Assembly: GCF_963675165.1 (NCBI RefSeq)
Contig: NC_087393.1
Coordinates: 5,196,202 to 5,260,201, forward strand
DNA: 64,000 nucleotides
Direction: 5' to 3'
Source of the DNA: Halichondria panicea
Lineage: Eukaryota; Porifera; Demospongiae; Suberitida; Halichondriidae
The notes beneath the pieces were generated by a model that was given only the letters and a program-made list of their open reading frames with translations, made no database searches and was not told the origin of the DNA. The first letter of the stretch is position 1, and each line of letters begins with the position of its first letter. The position numbers and the translations under genes are program-made. Below, in pieces: positions 35,056 through 45,533 of the stretch.

Positions 35056-36446
35056 ATGGACCCCCTCCAAACAGGGACAAGCTCCCTATTTCCAACACAG
35101 ACCCAGCTACCAACCTCTTCAGGTATAATCAAAACCTCAATTAGTATAGTCTACTGATATTTAACAAATACTATATAGGCCTGGTGTTATTGCTCAACAA
35201 GTGTAAAATGCCAAATATTGCACCGGAACAACGTAATGCCCAAGGGCTGTAGGCCTTGAGGGCATTACGTTACTCCCAGTGTACTGTGTGCAACATACCA
35301 TAATAAATTGAACTTACAATATAATTATGGTTATGGTAGAAATGCAACATGTTAAATACACAGCACTGGAATGCTTTGATCTGCCCACTCACAGTAGCAC
35401 ATATAGACATTTTTCTCCACACCTCACACGCAGTTTTAGCCACGCCTCCAAACAGACCCCCAGCTGAGGTGGGTTACGCCCCCACGATCATACTCGTACT
35501 TGTACTGGTCATCAATGTCATCATTGGCGTACTATTAGCGGGACTATGGATTAGGAGGAGCAAAAACAAAAAAAGAAAAAGGGAGAATTTTGTTGTCAAA
35601 ATGAGCGAGATATCAGACGAGTTTGCTAACGAGGTACAATACGTCAGTTTCAAGTCGGCTCAAAGCACTTCAGTGAGCGTGACTAACGGGCAACAGCTGG
35701 CTAACAGTACGCACACTATTCCTTCGCAACTACCACAGAATCGCGACTCTAATGCAGAGCAAAGAGGAGAGACAGAAGTGCCGAGCATTCAAATTCAAAA
35801 CGAAAGGGGCTTTCTCACCGTGCCTCCGCTGAGCCAGACAGAGAAGGCACTGACACTCAACTTGAAGCTATCTTCTAATAATGCATACGGACGTAAGCTT
35901 CAGCCCATCCCCTCCCGAGTTGCTAGGCAATTATATGAGGATTCAATGGACACACAAGAAAATATGGCATACGCTGATGATACATTGCCCCTCCCCTTAG
36001 CAACCAGGTTGTCCCAACCAGGTAGTTATGCCAACAGACCACCCCCCTTGCCGACCAGTATTCGACAACCCATTGACTATGATTACCAGTACGTTGAGGA
36101 GTGCCTACCGACACAACGCGCCCTCACAGCTAGCTACACGTACGTCGGTGATGGTGGAGATAATAACCAGGGGGGGACAGCTGGTAAGAGCAACCTGGCC
36201 GAACACGGCCCTAACTATACATACATTGACCCTGTGACGCTCGACCAGCTGCGGCATATCAAGCCCGAACACGAGTACGCAAGTATAGGGGAGACCAACG
36301 CAGCCGCTAGCGATGGACCCAACTATACCTATATCGACAATGAGGCTACGGAGAACGGGTTGGAGTACTACAGTGATACGACCGGGGGAGAGGGTGTGGT
36401 TCAAAGTGGAGACTATTACAGTACCATTACAGTACACAACAATTGA
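35056..36446 (+). CDS. R8: membrane protein with Tyr-motif tail, no ectodomain
   Basis: Exons 35056-35122 and 35434-36446 join in phase (359 aa). The N-terminus of about 40 residues is Thr/Ser/Pro-rich without signal peptide; a TM follows (TIILVLVLVINVIIGVLLAG), a basic stop-transfer (RRSKNKKRKRENF) and a tail of about 290 residues. The tail holds SSNNAYGRK (like the R tails), PNYTYIDPV, PNYTYIDNE, ASYTYVGD and DYQYVEE. VVKMSEIS after the TM matches VARLSEIG in R7, tying it to the family. It could be a signalling adaptor for R receptors. The start codon is uncertain: an upstream exon may be missed. Confidence 0.68.
35230..35271. repeat. Perfect 12-bp inverted repeat (hairpin) in R8 intron
   Basis: AACGTAATGCCC at 35230-35241 and GGGCATTACGTT at 35260-35271 are exact inverted copies around an 18-base spacer that itself pairs AAGG with CCTT. 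Confidence 0.85.
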
Positions 36447-36648
36447 CGCATGACGAGTGAATATTGTAGTTTAGCTATCATGGTTGTGATTGTAATACAC
36501 AATGCACACACCTTATATATAATATATACGAGTAAGAATGATCACATGACTTCAGATTATTATCTGCACAGAAACAGTCCAAGTGTACATGTGAGTTGTA
36601 ATATTTGCTATATGATAGATCAGTTATAGTGGTACTATTAATAATATA

Positions 36649-37209
36649 ATGGAGAATATTCTACCTACTAGCACAACGCTACTTTCTACCACAAGTTCAC
36701 TATGGCCATCGAGAAGCACAACAGCAATGCACACTACTCCTCTACAAGCAACACCGTCAATGATCCCCCCGGGGGGTAGCAGCTATTTTGCCATAACATT
36801 TAGTACTGCAATTCTACTATTTATCACATTGGTCAGCACCACTGTGATAATCGTCTTGGGTTGCGTACTACATTATAAGTCAAAGAAGTTGAGAAAGATA
36901 GAAAGAGAACGCAATACAACCAACGATCTGAACACATCAGAACCCATTTACGAAGAAATAAGCGATGAGACAAGATTGAGACAAGATGCTGCCTATACTA
37001 TGGCTACAACAAACTCCCTAGAATACGAGTCAATCAGAAGCATACCCCCAGAGAGAAGGCTACCCCCAGAGATAAGCCTACCCCTATACGACGAAGCATA
37101 CTGTACCAGTGACAGGGAAAGACCAAAAAAGCTACTTGAAGTAGAGAATGAACAGTCTGTACAAGAGTTCACTAGTAACAGTGCATACAACCTTTTAACT
37201 GGACAGTAA
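36649..37209 (+). CDS. R9: small single-exon membrane adaptor-like protein with YEEI motif
   Basis: 186 aa, no introns. A Thr/Ser-rich N-terminus without signal peptide (45 aa), TM (ITFSTAILLFITLVSTTVII), basic stop-transfer (HYKSKKLRKIERERN), then a tyrosine-rich tail: SEPIYEEISDE, DAAYTMA, SLEYESIRSI, LPLYDEAY, NSAYNLLTGQ. YEEI is the preferred Src-family SH2 ligand; SLEYESI and SAYNLL fit ITIM-like spacing. Topology resembles transmembrane adaptors such as LAT or PAG, without homology being claimed. Duplicated as R10. Confidence 0.75.
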   Translation: MENILPTSTTLLSTTSSLWPSRSTTAMHTTPLQATPSMIPPGGSSYFAITFSTAILLFITLVSTTVIIVLGCVLHYKSKKLRKIERERNTTNDLNTSEPIYEEISDETRLRQDAAYTMATTNSLEYESIRSIPPERRLPPEISLPLYDEAYCTSDRERPKKLLEVENEQSVQEFTSNSAYNLLTGQ

Positions 37210-37606
37210 CACGTATATTCAACTCGCATACGGATATTCAAGTAAAGCTTTTTTGTGAAAACAGTTTTATAAGGTTTGGTTAAGAATGTACGTAAAGTGG
37301 AGACTATTACAGTACCATTACAACATACAACGAGTGGTTGTAGTTTAGCTACCATATATGGTTGTGATTGTAGAGTACACTAATTAATACCGGTATCAAG
37401 AGTGCATGAAGTCCCGATACACAATGCAGACACCTTATATGACTGACTGTGTATATACGAGTAAGAATGATCACATGACTTGAGCTAATTATCTACAGGG
37501 AAACATTCCTAGTGTTTAACTATCTGAGCAGGCATAACAGGATAGATCAGTTACAGCCGCTACTATTATAAATGCAGAGCTCACTACCGTCTCCCACAAG
37601 TTCCCT

Positions 37607-38113
37607 ATGGCTACCACAACTACAGCAATGGACACTAGTACTCTACACGCAACACCGTCAATGGGGCCGGGGCCTAGCAACAACAGTCATGTAGCAATTG
37701 GTGTAGCAATTTTTACTGGAATTCCACTAATTATAATAATAGCCAGCGTCAATGCTTTAATCGTCTTGTGTTGCATACTACATTATAAGTCAAAGAAGCT
37801 GAAAAGGATGAAAAGAGAACACAATACAGCAGACGATCTAAACACATCCGAACCCATTTACGAGGAAGTAAGCGATGAGACAAGATTGAGACAAAATTCT
37901 GCCTCTACAACAAACTCCCTAGAATACGAGTCTATCAGAAGCATACCCCCAGAGAGAGGTCTACCCCCAGAGATGAGCCTACCCCTATACGACGAAGCGT
38001 ACTGTACCAGTGACAGGGAAACACAAGAAATGGAGCCACTAGAGTTAGAGAATAGACTGTCAGTACAGGAGTTCACTAGTAACATTGCATACAACCTTTT
38101 AACTGGACAGTAA
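37607..38113 (+). CDS. R10: paralogue of R9
   Basis: 168 aa with the same plan as R9: short Thr/Ser-rich N-terminus (MATTTTAMDTSTLHATPSM), TM (FTGIPLIIIIASVNALIVLC), HYKSKKLKRMKREHN, then SEPIYEEVSDE, SLEYESIRSI, LPLYDEAY and NIAYNLLTGQ. The 3' flank is also conserved (CACGTATTCAACTCGCATAC, compare 37210-37235). The stop is 127 bp from the CHTF18 stop on the other strand. Confidence 0.75.
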   Translation: MATTTTAMDTSTLHATPSMGPGPSNNSHVAIGVAIFTGIPLIIIIASVNALIVLCCILHYKSKKLKRMKREHNTADDLNTSEPIYEEVSDETRLRQNSASTTNSLEYESIRSIPPERGLPPEMSLPLYDEAYCTSDRETQEMEPLELENRLSVQEFTSNIAYNLLTGQ

Positions 38114-38239
38114 CACGTATTCAACTCGCATACGGATAGTTAAGTAAAGCTTTTTGTGAAAACAATCAAAAATTACCGAGATATAATTATAGGTTTGGTT
38201 AAGAATGTGCGTAATTCGTATGTGCATAATATACATAGT

Positions 38240-41064
38240 TTATAACAATGTCTTTATTTTAATTGGCCGACGCACTGCATTTGAGTATCCCTCGTTGAAC
38301 TTGAACCAGAGGGGGTGGGTGAGATTAGCCCCGCCCCCTGATGCCCTCCACCCAGCGGTACCTACACAGATACATGTACATGTGCTGTAGTGATCATGTG
38401 ATCATGTGATGCTGTAGAGGAGCGTACCTTTGACACGCGACGACGGTGTCAGCGGCCTACCAAAGAAGTCCACAGGAGTCTGTGTGGGTGTGTGTGTATG
38501 AATGTGTGTGTGTACATGTGTGTGGGTGTGTGTACATGTGTGTGCGTGTGGTGTGTGTACATGTGTGTGGGTGTGTGGGGGAGTATTAATTGTATTGTTG
38601 AGACAAAACGCAAGTGTACTAGGCATTGTTAGAAAGATGGCTCAAACAAGACACATCATGCACAGGTTAGACAACACACCTTCTCTTCCGATATCTTCTT
38701 GGTGGCTGGTTTGGTTTGTGCCAGCTGGAGGATGGGGGGTTTGTCAATCACCCGCTCATCACTGGGCCCCCTGCAAGGAAACGAGGAAGAATCACATGAT
38801 ATAAATACTTCTGCAGCTACACCCCCAACAAATATAGGAAGTTTAAAAAGTTTTACAGATTACTAGAATTGGCTCTAGTTAGTTTCTATGATCCAGGAGT
38901 TTCTGATATGTATTTTGTCACCCAAAATTCTATGCCTATCTCTAAGTTTTCAGAAAATTATAAAAATGAATGTGATTAGACCAACGAAAATAAAGTTATG
39001 GCCATTCAAAGATGTTTAACGCAGAGTACTATACTGTAAGGATAGTTATAAATTATCTGCTCACCTTTGCTTAGAATTAAGCAATTTCTCAGCTCTCCTC
39101 ATTTTCTCCATGTCAACCTGGGTATACGAGGAGTACGTAACTATGGCAATGAGTCAAAGCCACACCCACCTCCCTTGAGATAAGCTGTTTGGCACTGTAC
39201 GAGAGCTGCTTCCTCTGTGGTAACCCTGGAAACCGGCACAACTCTTCAATATTTCTGTACAGAGAAACACACACACACACACACACACAGTCACTAAAAA
39301 AACAGGCAGTCATAATTAGTCAGTATCATTCTATCAAGCTGCTAGACCACAAATAATAGAGAAATTTCTATGCTCTATTATCTGTGGGTAGACCCATCCT
39401 ACACATGTGTGCTATGTATAGCTGGTAAGAATGGGGGATGGTGGGAAAGAAAGGGGATAAAGAGTGTGTCTATGTACTTACGGGTCCAGGACGTATGTGT
39501 ACTGTCCGTCGACGCCCCTTTCTTGTCTGTAGGTGAGGTTGTACGAGATCATGGTTCCCACGAGGTCCAGTAGCTGCTGCTTCTCCTGAGCCGAGTACAG
39601 CTGGGTGCTCACCTGTGTAGGGGAGGGGGGATGGTTAGAGTAGTATATAAGAAAGGGAGAGAAAGAGAGAGGGATGGATTATAGTATTGATAATCCATGG
39701 TTAAAATGCAGTGTCAGCATAGTGTGTGTGTGTGAGTGTGTGTGAGTGTGTACTGGACGGAATGATGGAGCTATGATCTCGGCGAGGGGTGATAGGATCT
39801 CGGTGACAAGGAGGGTGTGGTTGATGGAACAGCGGACAGTGGGTGTGGTCTCAAGCAGTAGGGACGAGGTGAGGCGCTCATTCCGTTGGGTACGCAAAAA
39901 TATCTGCGAGAAAAATTTAGGACAACTTAGTAATAGTTACACCCACGCCTACACCCACACGCTCACCCACTCCTCACCTCGTAGCCAGTATTTGGGTATT
40001 TGAGGTGTGTCTTAGTGGAGGCTGCAAAGAGAAAATGAAAGGCTACGGCCAGGAAGGGAAGGTAGGCCATGAACATGTAGTCTTGACAACGGCCGATATG
40101 AGAGGACAAAGTGTCGTTGAACACGAGCCAATCCTGCGCCACTGAGATTGCCTCCAGATTAGGGTCCCTCACTCGCGCTAACAGATAGTTCTCAAACAGT
40201 CCTGTATGTATGTATGTATGTATGTATGTATGTATGTATGAAGTAAAAATCACATTTGCAATGGGCCAGGGAACCACAAAGAAGCGTGGATAACCAGTAT
40301 AGTAGGATTGGCGGAGCATGTTGAAAAACAACAAACGGAGATACAGGTAGGGTTTTGCTCACCATTGGCGACCTTGTCGCTCTCCCCCGTGGCATAGCCA
40401 GCTGTGAGGATGTGGTGGAACCTCCCTGCATTGGTGCTCAGGTGTCCAGTGGAGCTGTCATGGCTACCACTGCCACCAGCTGTACTCATCCGGAGTGGCC
40501 CTTGGTTGAGAGTGTGTCTGTACACACACACACACACACACACAATGAATGGTGTGCAAGATAAATTGATTAGGAATAAGCTATGTACAACATTTACCGA
40601 GGTGGAATAATTATGTGTTTACTTTTTAGATGTTGGTAGTTGAAAGACTTCCTTCCAGAAAGAGAAGAGGTTTCTCTGAGCATCTTTCTGACCAATGGAG
40701 ACTGTCTGCACTGAACCAAGACTGATGTCCGTGCTCTTTCGACCAATGAACTGTAGGAATAATGGGGGGGGGGGGGATTATATAGTACGTCACTATGTAG
40801 TTGAATTGTTTACCTGGATGGTGTTGAGACAGGAACGAATGTCGTTAATGGTCTTCTCACAAAGAGCAATGAGTGTTGACATGGTAGCAGTGAGTTGCTC
40901 TCTCCTCGTCACCTGCTCGTGTGTGTGTGGTGTGTGTGTGTGTGTGGTGATGACAGACTCCGCCCCTCACCTGATACAGTCTAGATGCAAGACGAGAGGT
41001 CACAATGGGAGGGAAGTTAAGGAGGAGAGTGTGTTGTCGTAGTTGTCTCAGGGAGGGGGCATAT
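38240..41064 (-). CDS. CHTF18: CHTF18 / Ctf18 alternative clamp-loader subunit, C-terminal part only
   Basis: Twelve exons (41064-40971, 40912-40814, 40750-40623, 40517-40363, 40201-39978, 39903-39754, 39612-39482, 39254-39170, 39117-39065, 38770-38680, 38479-38428, 38361-38240) join in phase to 461 codons. Strong Ctf18 matches: YAPSLRQLRQHTLLLNFPP, LIALCEKTINDIRSCLNTIQ, LFSFWKEVFQLP, RPVSTQLYSAQEKQQLLDLV, NLTYRQERGVDGQYTYVLDP, NIEELCRFPGLP, the DFFGR motif and the C-terminus FKFNEGYSNAVRRPIKIKTL. The protein forms the Ctf18-RFC complex that loads PCNA and acts in cohesion. The N-terminus and AAA+ ATPase domain (Walker A/B) are not in the 1.2 kb upstream before the next gene. The fragment starts at an exon boundary with an intact CAG acceptor. 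Confidence 0.88.
40202..40241. repeat. (TATG)n microsatellite in a CHTF18 intron
   Basis: Ten or so TATG tetramers next to the acceptor of the exon starting at 40201. Confidence 0.9.
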
Positions 41065-42040
41065 CTGTATACAGGAGAGTAATATTGAAAACCCATGCCA
41101 TTCAGCACACAATACACATACCTATAGTACGTACTAGCCTCGATCCCAGGCCGCACTTCCCACTTCACTTAGGGAATGCGCATACGCTAATATCCCCCCG
41201 GTATCTGGGGGCTTTGGATAACATCGTATAATGCTCAGTAAAACTATGAATCACAACGAACGGAAGTGGATTGAAGGACGTAGATAGAAACTTCGATTGA
41301 AGGTTTCTAGCACATCGGATAGCATTCTCTGATAGCTACCCTTAGCCTGCTATGTTAACAAAAGACTCACATCCTGCAACAGTGTGGATGACGATCGTCT
41401 GAATGGATTGAAAGCTGACAAGAGCCTGGTGGACAGGCCACGCCCATTTAACATTAACTTTGGTGAAAGTCTACTATACTACTGCTACTGCAGAAGAAAA
41501 TAGCTGTAGAACAAACCTACACAGCTCTGTCTCTAGCTAGCTAGCTACATAGCTCTGTGTATGACTTTTAGGATATTTTTTCTGAAGAATCCAGTATTAT
41601 AGGAAATTTTACGGGGGAAAATATCCAATAATTTTGCGCATGCGCAAGCAGTCGATAGCAGGCCTTCTTTTTTATGAAGGCCGGTGAAGGAGGCTAAGTA
41701 CGTACATACTTTACATGCATGAAAGAACACAATAGGCACGAGATCACTCTACTACTGGGCCAACAAACTGCTTGTGGCACTCATTGCCATGCAATAACTA
41801 TTACGTAAGTCGCACAATTCGCACAATTTCTATTCACAGTATAGAAAACCAACAACTTCAACTATCTCTACACAACTTTGACTATACCCGATATAATTAG
41901 CCACGTGTTCTAATTAACAGTTTATCAGTGTACATCTACATGTAGATACAAATGCTATTATACACTACCAAAGTCATACCAAAAATTGTGCCAATTCAAA
42001 GAAACATTACAGCAATAAAAGATTCAATACTTTCTACACT
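41065..42040. other. Intergenic between truncated CHTF18 and P1
   Basis: No AAA+ coding exon was found on either strand. It contains short inverted repeats (GGCCTTC...GAAGGCC near 41660) and GCTAGCTAGCTA runs near 41535. A 28-codon open exon with a good donor exists at 41454-41371 (minus) but its phase does not fit CHTF18. Confidence 0.5.
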
Positions 42041-42047
42041 AAATTGT

Positions 42048-42433
42048 TCAGTTGTTGTAGACTATACTATACATGCATATACTGCATTCATTCACTTCCT
42101 TGTCTTCTATCCCAGCCTCATGCAGATTGTCCATTATCTCTGCATAGTAGTCATAGTCTTCCATTCCTGCATTATGAGACCCAAAGAAACTCTTCTCTAC
42201 CTCGGCTTTGTTCATTCTCTGCATCACTGATTTCTTCAATGCATTGCGTTTCAGGTTTTCGAGAAGAGATAGAGCAACCATATAGCTACAGCTTCCTTTT
42301 GCATGGCAGCAAACTCTCTGTCAAGCTCTTAATGAGCATTGTCCCGCATGGTGGCTTTGGCTTGTCGGGAGAGGGGGACTGCAATGGCAGAGGTTGCCAT
42401 GGCAAGCACAGTCACAATGATGAGAGCCTTCAT
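42048..42433 (-). pseudogene. P1: broken copy of the repetitive secreted-peptide precursor
   Basis: ATG at 42433 opens the family signal peptide (KALIIVTVLAMATSAIAVPL, then SRQAKA) but a TAA at 42331-42329 stops it after 34 residues, where P3 has GGA (DNAHGELDRE). The acidic propiece remains readable after the stop (ELDREF). A frameshift then leads to an open tail with KKSVMQRMNKAE and an acidic DYDYYAEIMD segment. The TATA box is intact, so a short transcript is possible. Confidence 0.75.
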
Positions 42434-42523
42434 GTCTTTTTATAGCCTCGGAGAGTTTAGAGCTTCTTGAAACAGTTGATCGATCTTCAGTGAGTACGAT
42501 GCTAGAATTTCTACATGCAACTG

Positions 42524-42531
42524 CTTTTATA
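42524..42531 (-). promoter_or_regulatory. TATA box of P1
   Basis: TATAAAAG about 90 bp before the ATG, in the context GTGTATAAAAGCAGTTG conserved in the whole P family. Confidence 0.7.
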
Positions 42532-42705
42532 CACGGCCATATGAAACAAAACAAATAAGGCGAAACTACCTGACAGTCTATGCAACTTATTGCTCAAAAG
42601 ACAAGTTTCCAAGAAAGAATACACACCAATACTTCCATTGCTAAGGGGTCCGTTGTTCTATAATAAATTATATAGGCATTCACAACACAAGCATTCCATA
42701 CACGT

Positions 42706-42740
42706 AGCCATGCACATCTCAGCCATCACTATTACAAAAG
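42706..42740. repeat. Single degenerate unit of the 54-bp minisatellite, upstream of P1
   Basis: AGCCATGCACATCTCAGCCA followed by TCACTATTACAAAAG matches the 54-bp unit that forms arrays upstream of P3-P6. Confidence 0.6.
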
Positions 42741-43452
42741 ATAAGCCCTAAAATCTCTCCTGTGATGTTAAACATTCCAGACAGATTATAATCACTATAT
42801 ATATACATGCATACCCTTGACTATACCTATATATATATTTACGATTTCACTGTTTAGCTCATTTTGCTGGTATCATATCCTGATCAAGTTGTGAAATCAT
42901 ATAGTGTTTCAAGCGGTTTTATTGAGCATTTTCCAATTATCTGCGATTTTACTCTCATTCGCAGAAATAGAAATTAATACTCCCGAAAATATGTCCCCAT
43001 AAATGCTATACTATACGATCCATGAATAACGCCACATATACGCATGCATAAAGAATACACCAATAAAACAGTCAAATTTACATTATTATTGTCCTCATGT
43101 CGACACTACACACACATTGTGTTCACTTCATATCTGCGAATGATATAGCCACCATGGCACCCACAATACCAATTATTTCTGTATCCTCTGCAGTCGTCCC
43201 ATCCTTTCCTGCCTCCTTCTGTTCAACATGTAAGCCTTCAAGAAGATGGGGCAACATGCACGGACAACATTTTCCCGAGAAATGTAGCAGAGATCAATAT
43301 CCTACTATCGGGGATTGCTTGCGTCTCTGATTTCTGCTCCTGCATTCTCGGTTTGTGTTGCACTCCAAGTAGGTTAGTTAGATAAACGCCCAACTTCCGC
43401 AACATTGTACTGAATGGGCCTGGGTCTGATCCCTTCGTCATCGCATCGTTCT

Positions 43453-43913
43453 CTAGCATTCCCTTACCATGAGAGACACGACCGGGCTTATGATAGTATT
43501 CCAGAGTTTGTCAACGAAGGCTTCCATTCCAGCATTGTCTTGCGCAGTAGGAGACTCTCTTTCAAGTTCTCTATTCCGCATGCCTGTACCAGTATTGAGA
43601 ATACCCGGGCCGTACTTTGCAACAGCGTCCCAAACAGCACTCAGCCATCCTCCTTCTATTTTAGCTTCGTCTTGCACAGTAGGAGACTCTCTGTCAAGTT
43701 CTCTATTCCGCATGCCTGTACCAGTATTGAGAATACCCGGGCCGTACTTTGCAATAGCGTCCGCAATATCACTCAGCCATGCATCCTTCCATTTCAGCAT
43801 TGCCCTGGATGGCGGCGGTGCAGAGGGCTTGAGCTTTGGCTTGTTGGGAGAGGGGGACTGCAATGGCAGAGGTTGTCATGGCAAAGCACAGTCACAATGA
43901 TGAGAGCCTTCAT
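43453..43913 (-). pseudogene. P2: frameshifted copy of the peptide precursor, two repeat units
   Basis: ATG at 43913 starts MKALIIVTVL, but one extra T (GTGCTTTGCCATGAC where intact copies have GTGCTTGCCATGGC) breaks the signal peptide, and two extra bases (GGATGCATGG, intact GGATGG) occur later. Downstream the repeat frame is open: two units of the form WLSDIADAIAKYGPGILNT...NRELDRESPTVQDEA. The units are Gly/Lys segments followed by acidic linkers, as in P4-P6. Either a pseudogene or a locus with sequencing errors. Confidence 0.72.
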
Positions 43914-44002
43914 GTCTTCTTATAGAGTCGGAGAGTTTGGAACTTCTTGAAGAGGCAGTTGATTGACCTTCAGTAAGTATGATGCTAGACTTTGTGCAAC
44001 TG

Positions 44003-44010
44003 CTTTTATA
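44003..44010 (-). promoter_or_regulatory. TATA box of P2
   Basis: TATAAAAG, conserved position upstream of the P2 start. Confidence 0.65.
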
Positions 44011-44189
44011 TATGCATGCGGTACTGAAGTACTTATACCAAATACCAGGAATAGTAACAGACAAGCTAGTGCAGTACCGCCCCAAATATATACAGCCATA
44101 ACTATACACGTATATAAGCAATATAAATTGCAAAAAATACCTGAAACCACTTATGCATCCGTTACCAAGAATATACCGATAAGTAGCTT

Positions 44190-44224
44190 CCAGCCATGCA
44201 CATCTAGGCCATCATTACAAAGAA
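44190..44224. repeat. Single degenerate 54-bp unit upstream of P2
   Basis: CCAGCCATGCACATCTAGGC followed by CATCATTACAAAG corresponds to the minisatellite unit upstream of P3-P6. Confidence 0.6.
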
Positions 44225-44649
44225 GATATGTGTTATCAATTACCAAGAAAATCAACCATGCAAAACCGGAAGCCCTATAATATATAGTCAGAACCATTAC
44301 TGACAAGTGCATTCGACTTGCCCTCCCATGCATGCAGCGATTATAACACACTGACAGAAGAGACTAACCATTTTAGCTCACATTTCACATTTCACTATTA
44401 GTATAAATTATATATAGATGCAGGTCAGTTAATTATGCACTAATCTCAACATGTTCATGTACATAGATCATACACAACTATATGTATTGTACATTTCCAG
44501 AGTCTACAAATATACATACGTATATACACTAATAGCACAGTCATCAAACAATGTTACTAATTTATTCTTGCCTTTCAAAGTGTTATGCAGGAGCACTTAT
44601 TGCATTGCATGGGCATTGACAGAGTGATGGATCGAGTACTTGCTCGTTT

Positions 44650-45515
44650 TTCTTTAGACGTAGGCCCTTCAGTGGACGCTTTAGATGTCGGCCCTTTAGT
44701 GGACGCTTTAGATGTACGCCCTTCAGTGCAGGACGCTTTAGATGTCGGCCCTTTAGTGGACGCTTTAGATGTCGGCCCTTTAGTGGACGCTTTAGATGCA
44801 GGCCCTTCAGTGGGTTGTTTAAATGTCGGCCCTTCAGTGGACCCTTTAGATGCAGGCCCTTCAGTGGGTTGTTCAGATGCAGGCCCTTCAGTGGGTTGTT
44901 TAGATGGAGGCCCTTCAGTGGGTTGTTTAGATGCAGGCCCTTCAGTGGGTTGTTTAGATGCAGGCCCTTCAGTGGGTTGTTTAGATGCAGGCCCTTCAGT
45001 GGGTTGTTTAGATGCAGGCCCTTCAGTGGGTTGTTTAGATGGAGGCCCTTCAGTGGACCCTTTAGATGCAGGCCCTTCAGCGGACGCTTTAGATGTAAGC
45101 CCTTCAGTGGACGCTTTAAATGTGGGCCCTTCAGTGGACGCTTTAAATGTAGGCCCTTCAGTGGACCCTTTAGATGCAGGCCCTTCAGTGGACGCTTTAG
45201 ATGTCGGCCCTTCAGTGGACCCTTTAGATGTAGGCCCTTCAGTGGACGCTTTAGATGTCGGCCCTTCAGTGGACGCTTTAGATGTAGGCCCTTCAGTGGA
45301 CGCTTTAGATGTCGGCCCTTCAGTGGACCCTTTAGATGTAGGCCCTTCAGTGGACGCTTTAGATGCAGGCCCTTCAGTGGACGCTTTAGATGTCGGCCCT
45401 TCAGTGGACCCTTTAGATGTCGGCCCTTCAGTGGACGCTTTAGATGCAGGCCCTTCAGTGGACGCTTTAGATGTAGGCCCTTCAGTGGACCCTTTAGATG
45501 TCGGCCCTTTAGTGG
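44650..45515. repeat. 27-bp minisatellite, about 32 copies
   Basis: The unit GATGTCGGCCCTTCAGTGGA + CGCTTTA varies at a few positions (GGTTGTTTA replaces GGACGCTTTA in the 44810-45050 block). As 27 is a multiple of three, plus-strand frames stay open for 344 aa and minus-strand frames have a stop per unit; the plus frame (DVGPSVDAL repeats) has no signal peptide or neighbour support. The array abuts the 3' end of P3, whose last codons (GEKGLRLK-type) resemble one unit. Confidence 0.9.
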
Positions 45516-45533
45516 ATGAAGTACTTGTTTGTT

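Noticed and set aside
41371-41454. Minus-strand exon MLNGRGLSTRLLSAF... with GTGAGT donor as first exon of the CHTF18 fragment
   Set aside because: It ends in phase 0 whereas the CHTF18 exon at 41064 needs a phase-2 partner, and the residues do not match any CHTF18 segment.
42048-42281. Minus-strand 77-aa frame as an independent gene
   Set aside because: It overlaps the 3' half of P1 and follows its remnant acidic propiece after a frameshift, so it is best seen as part of the pseudogene.
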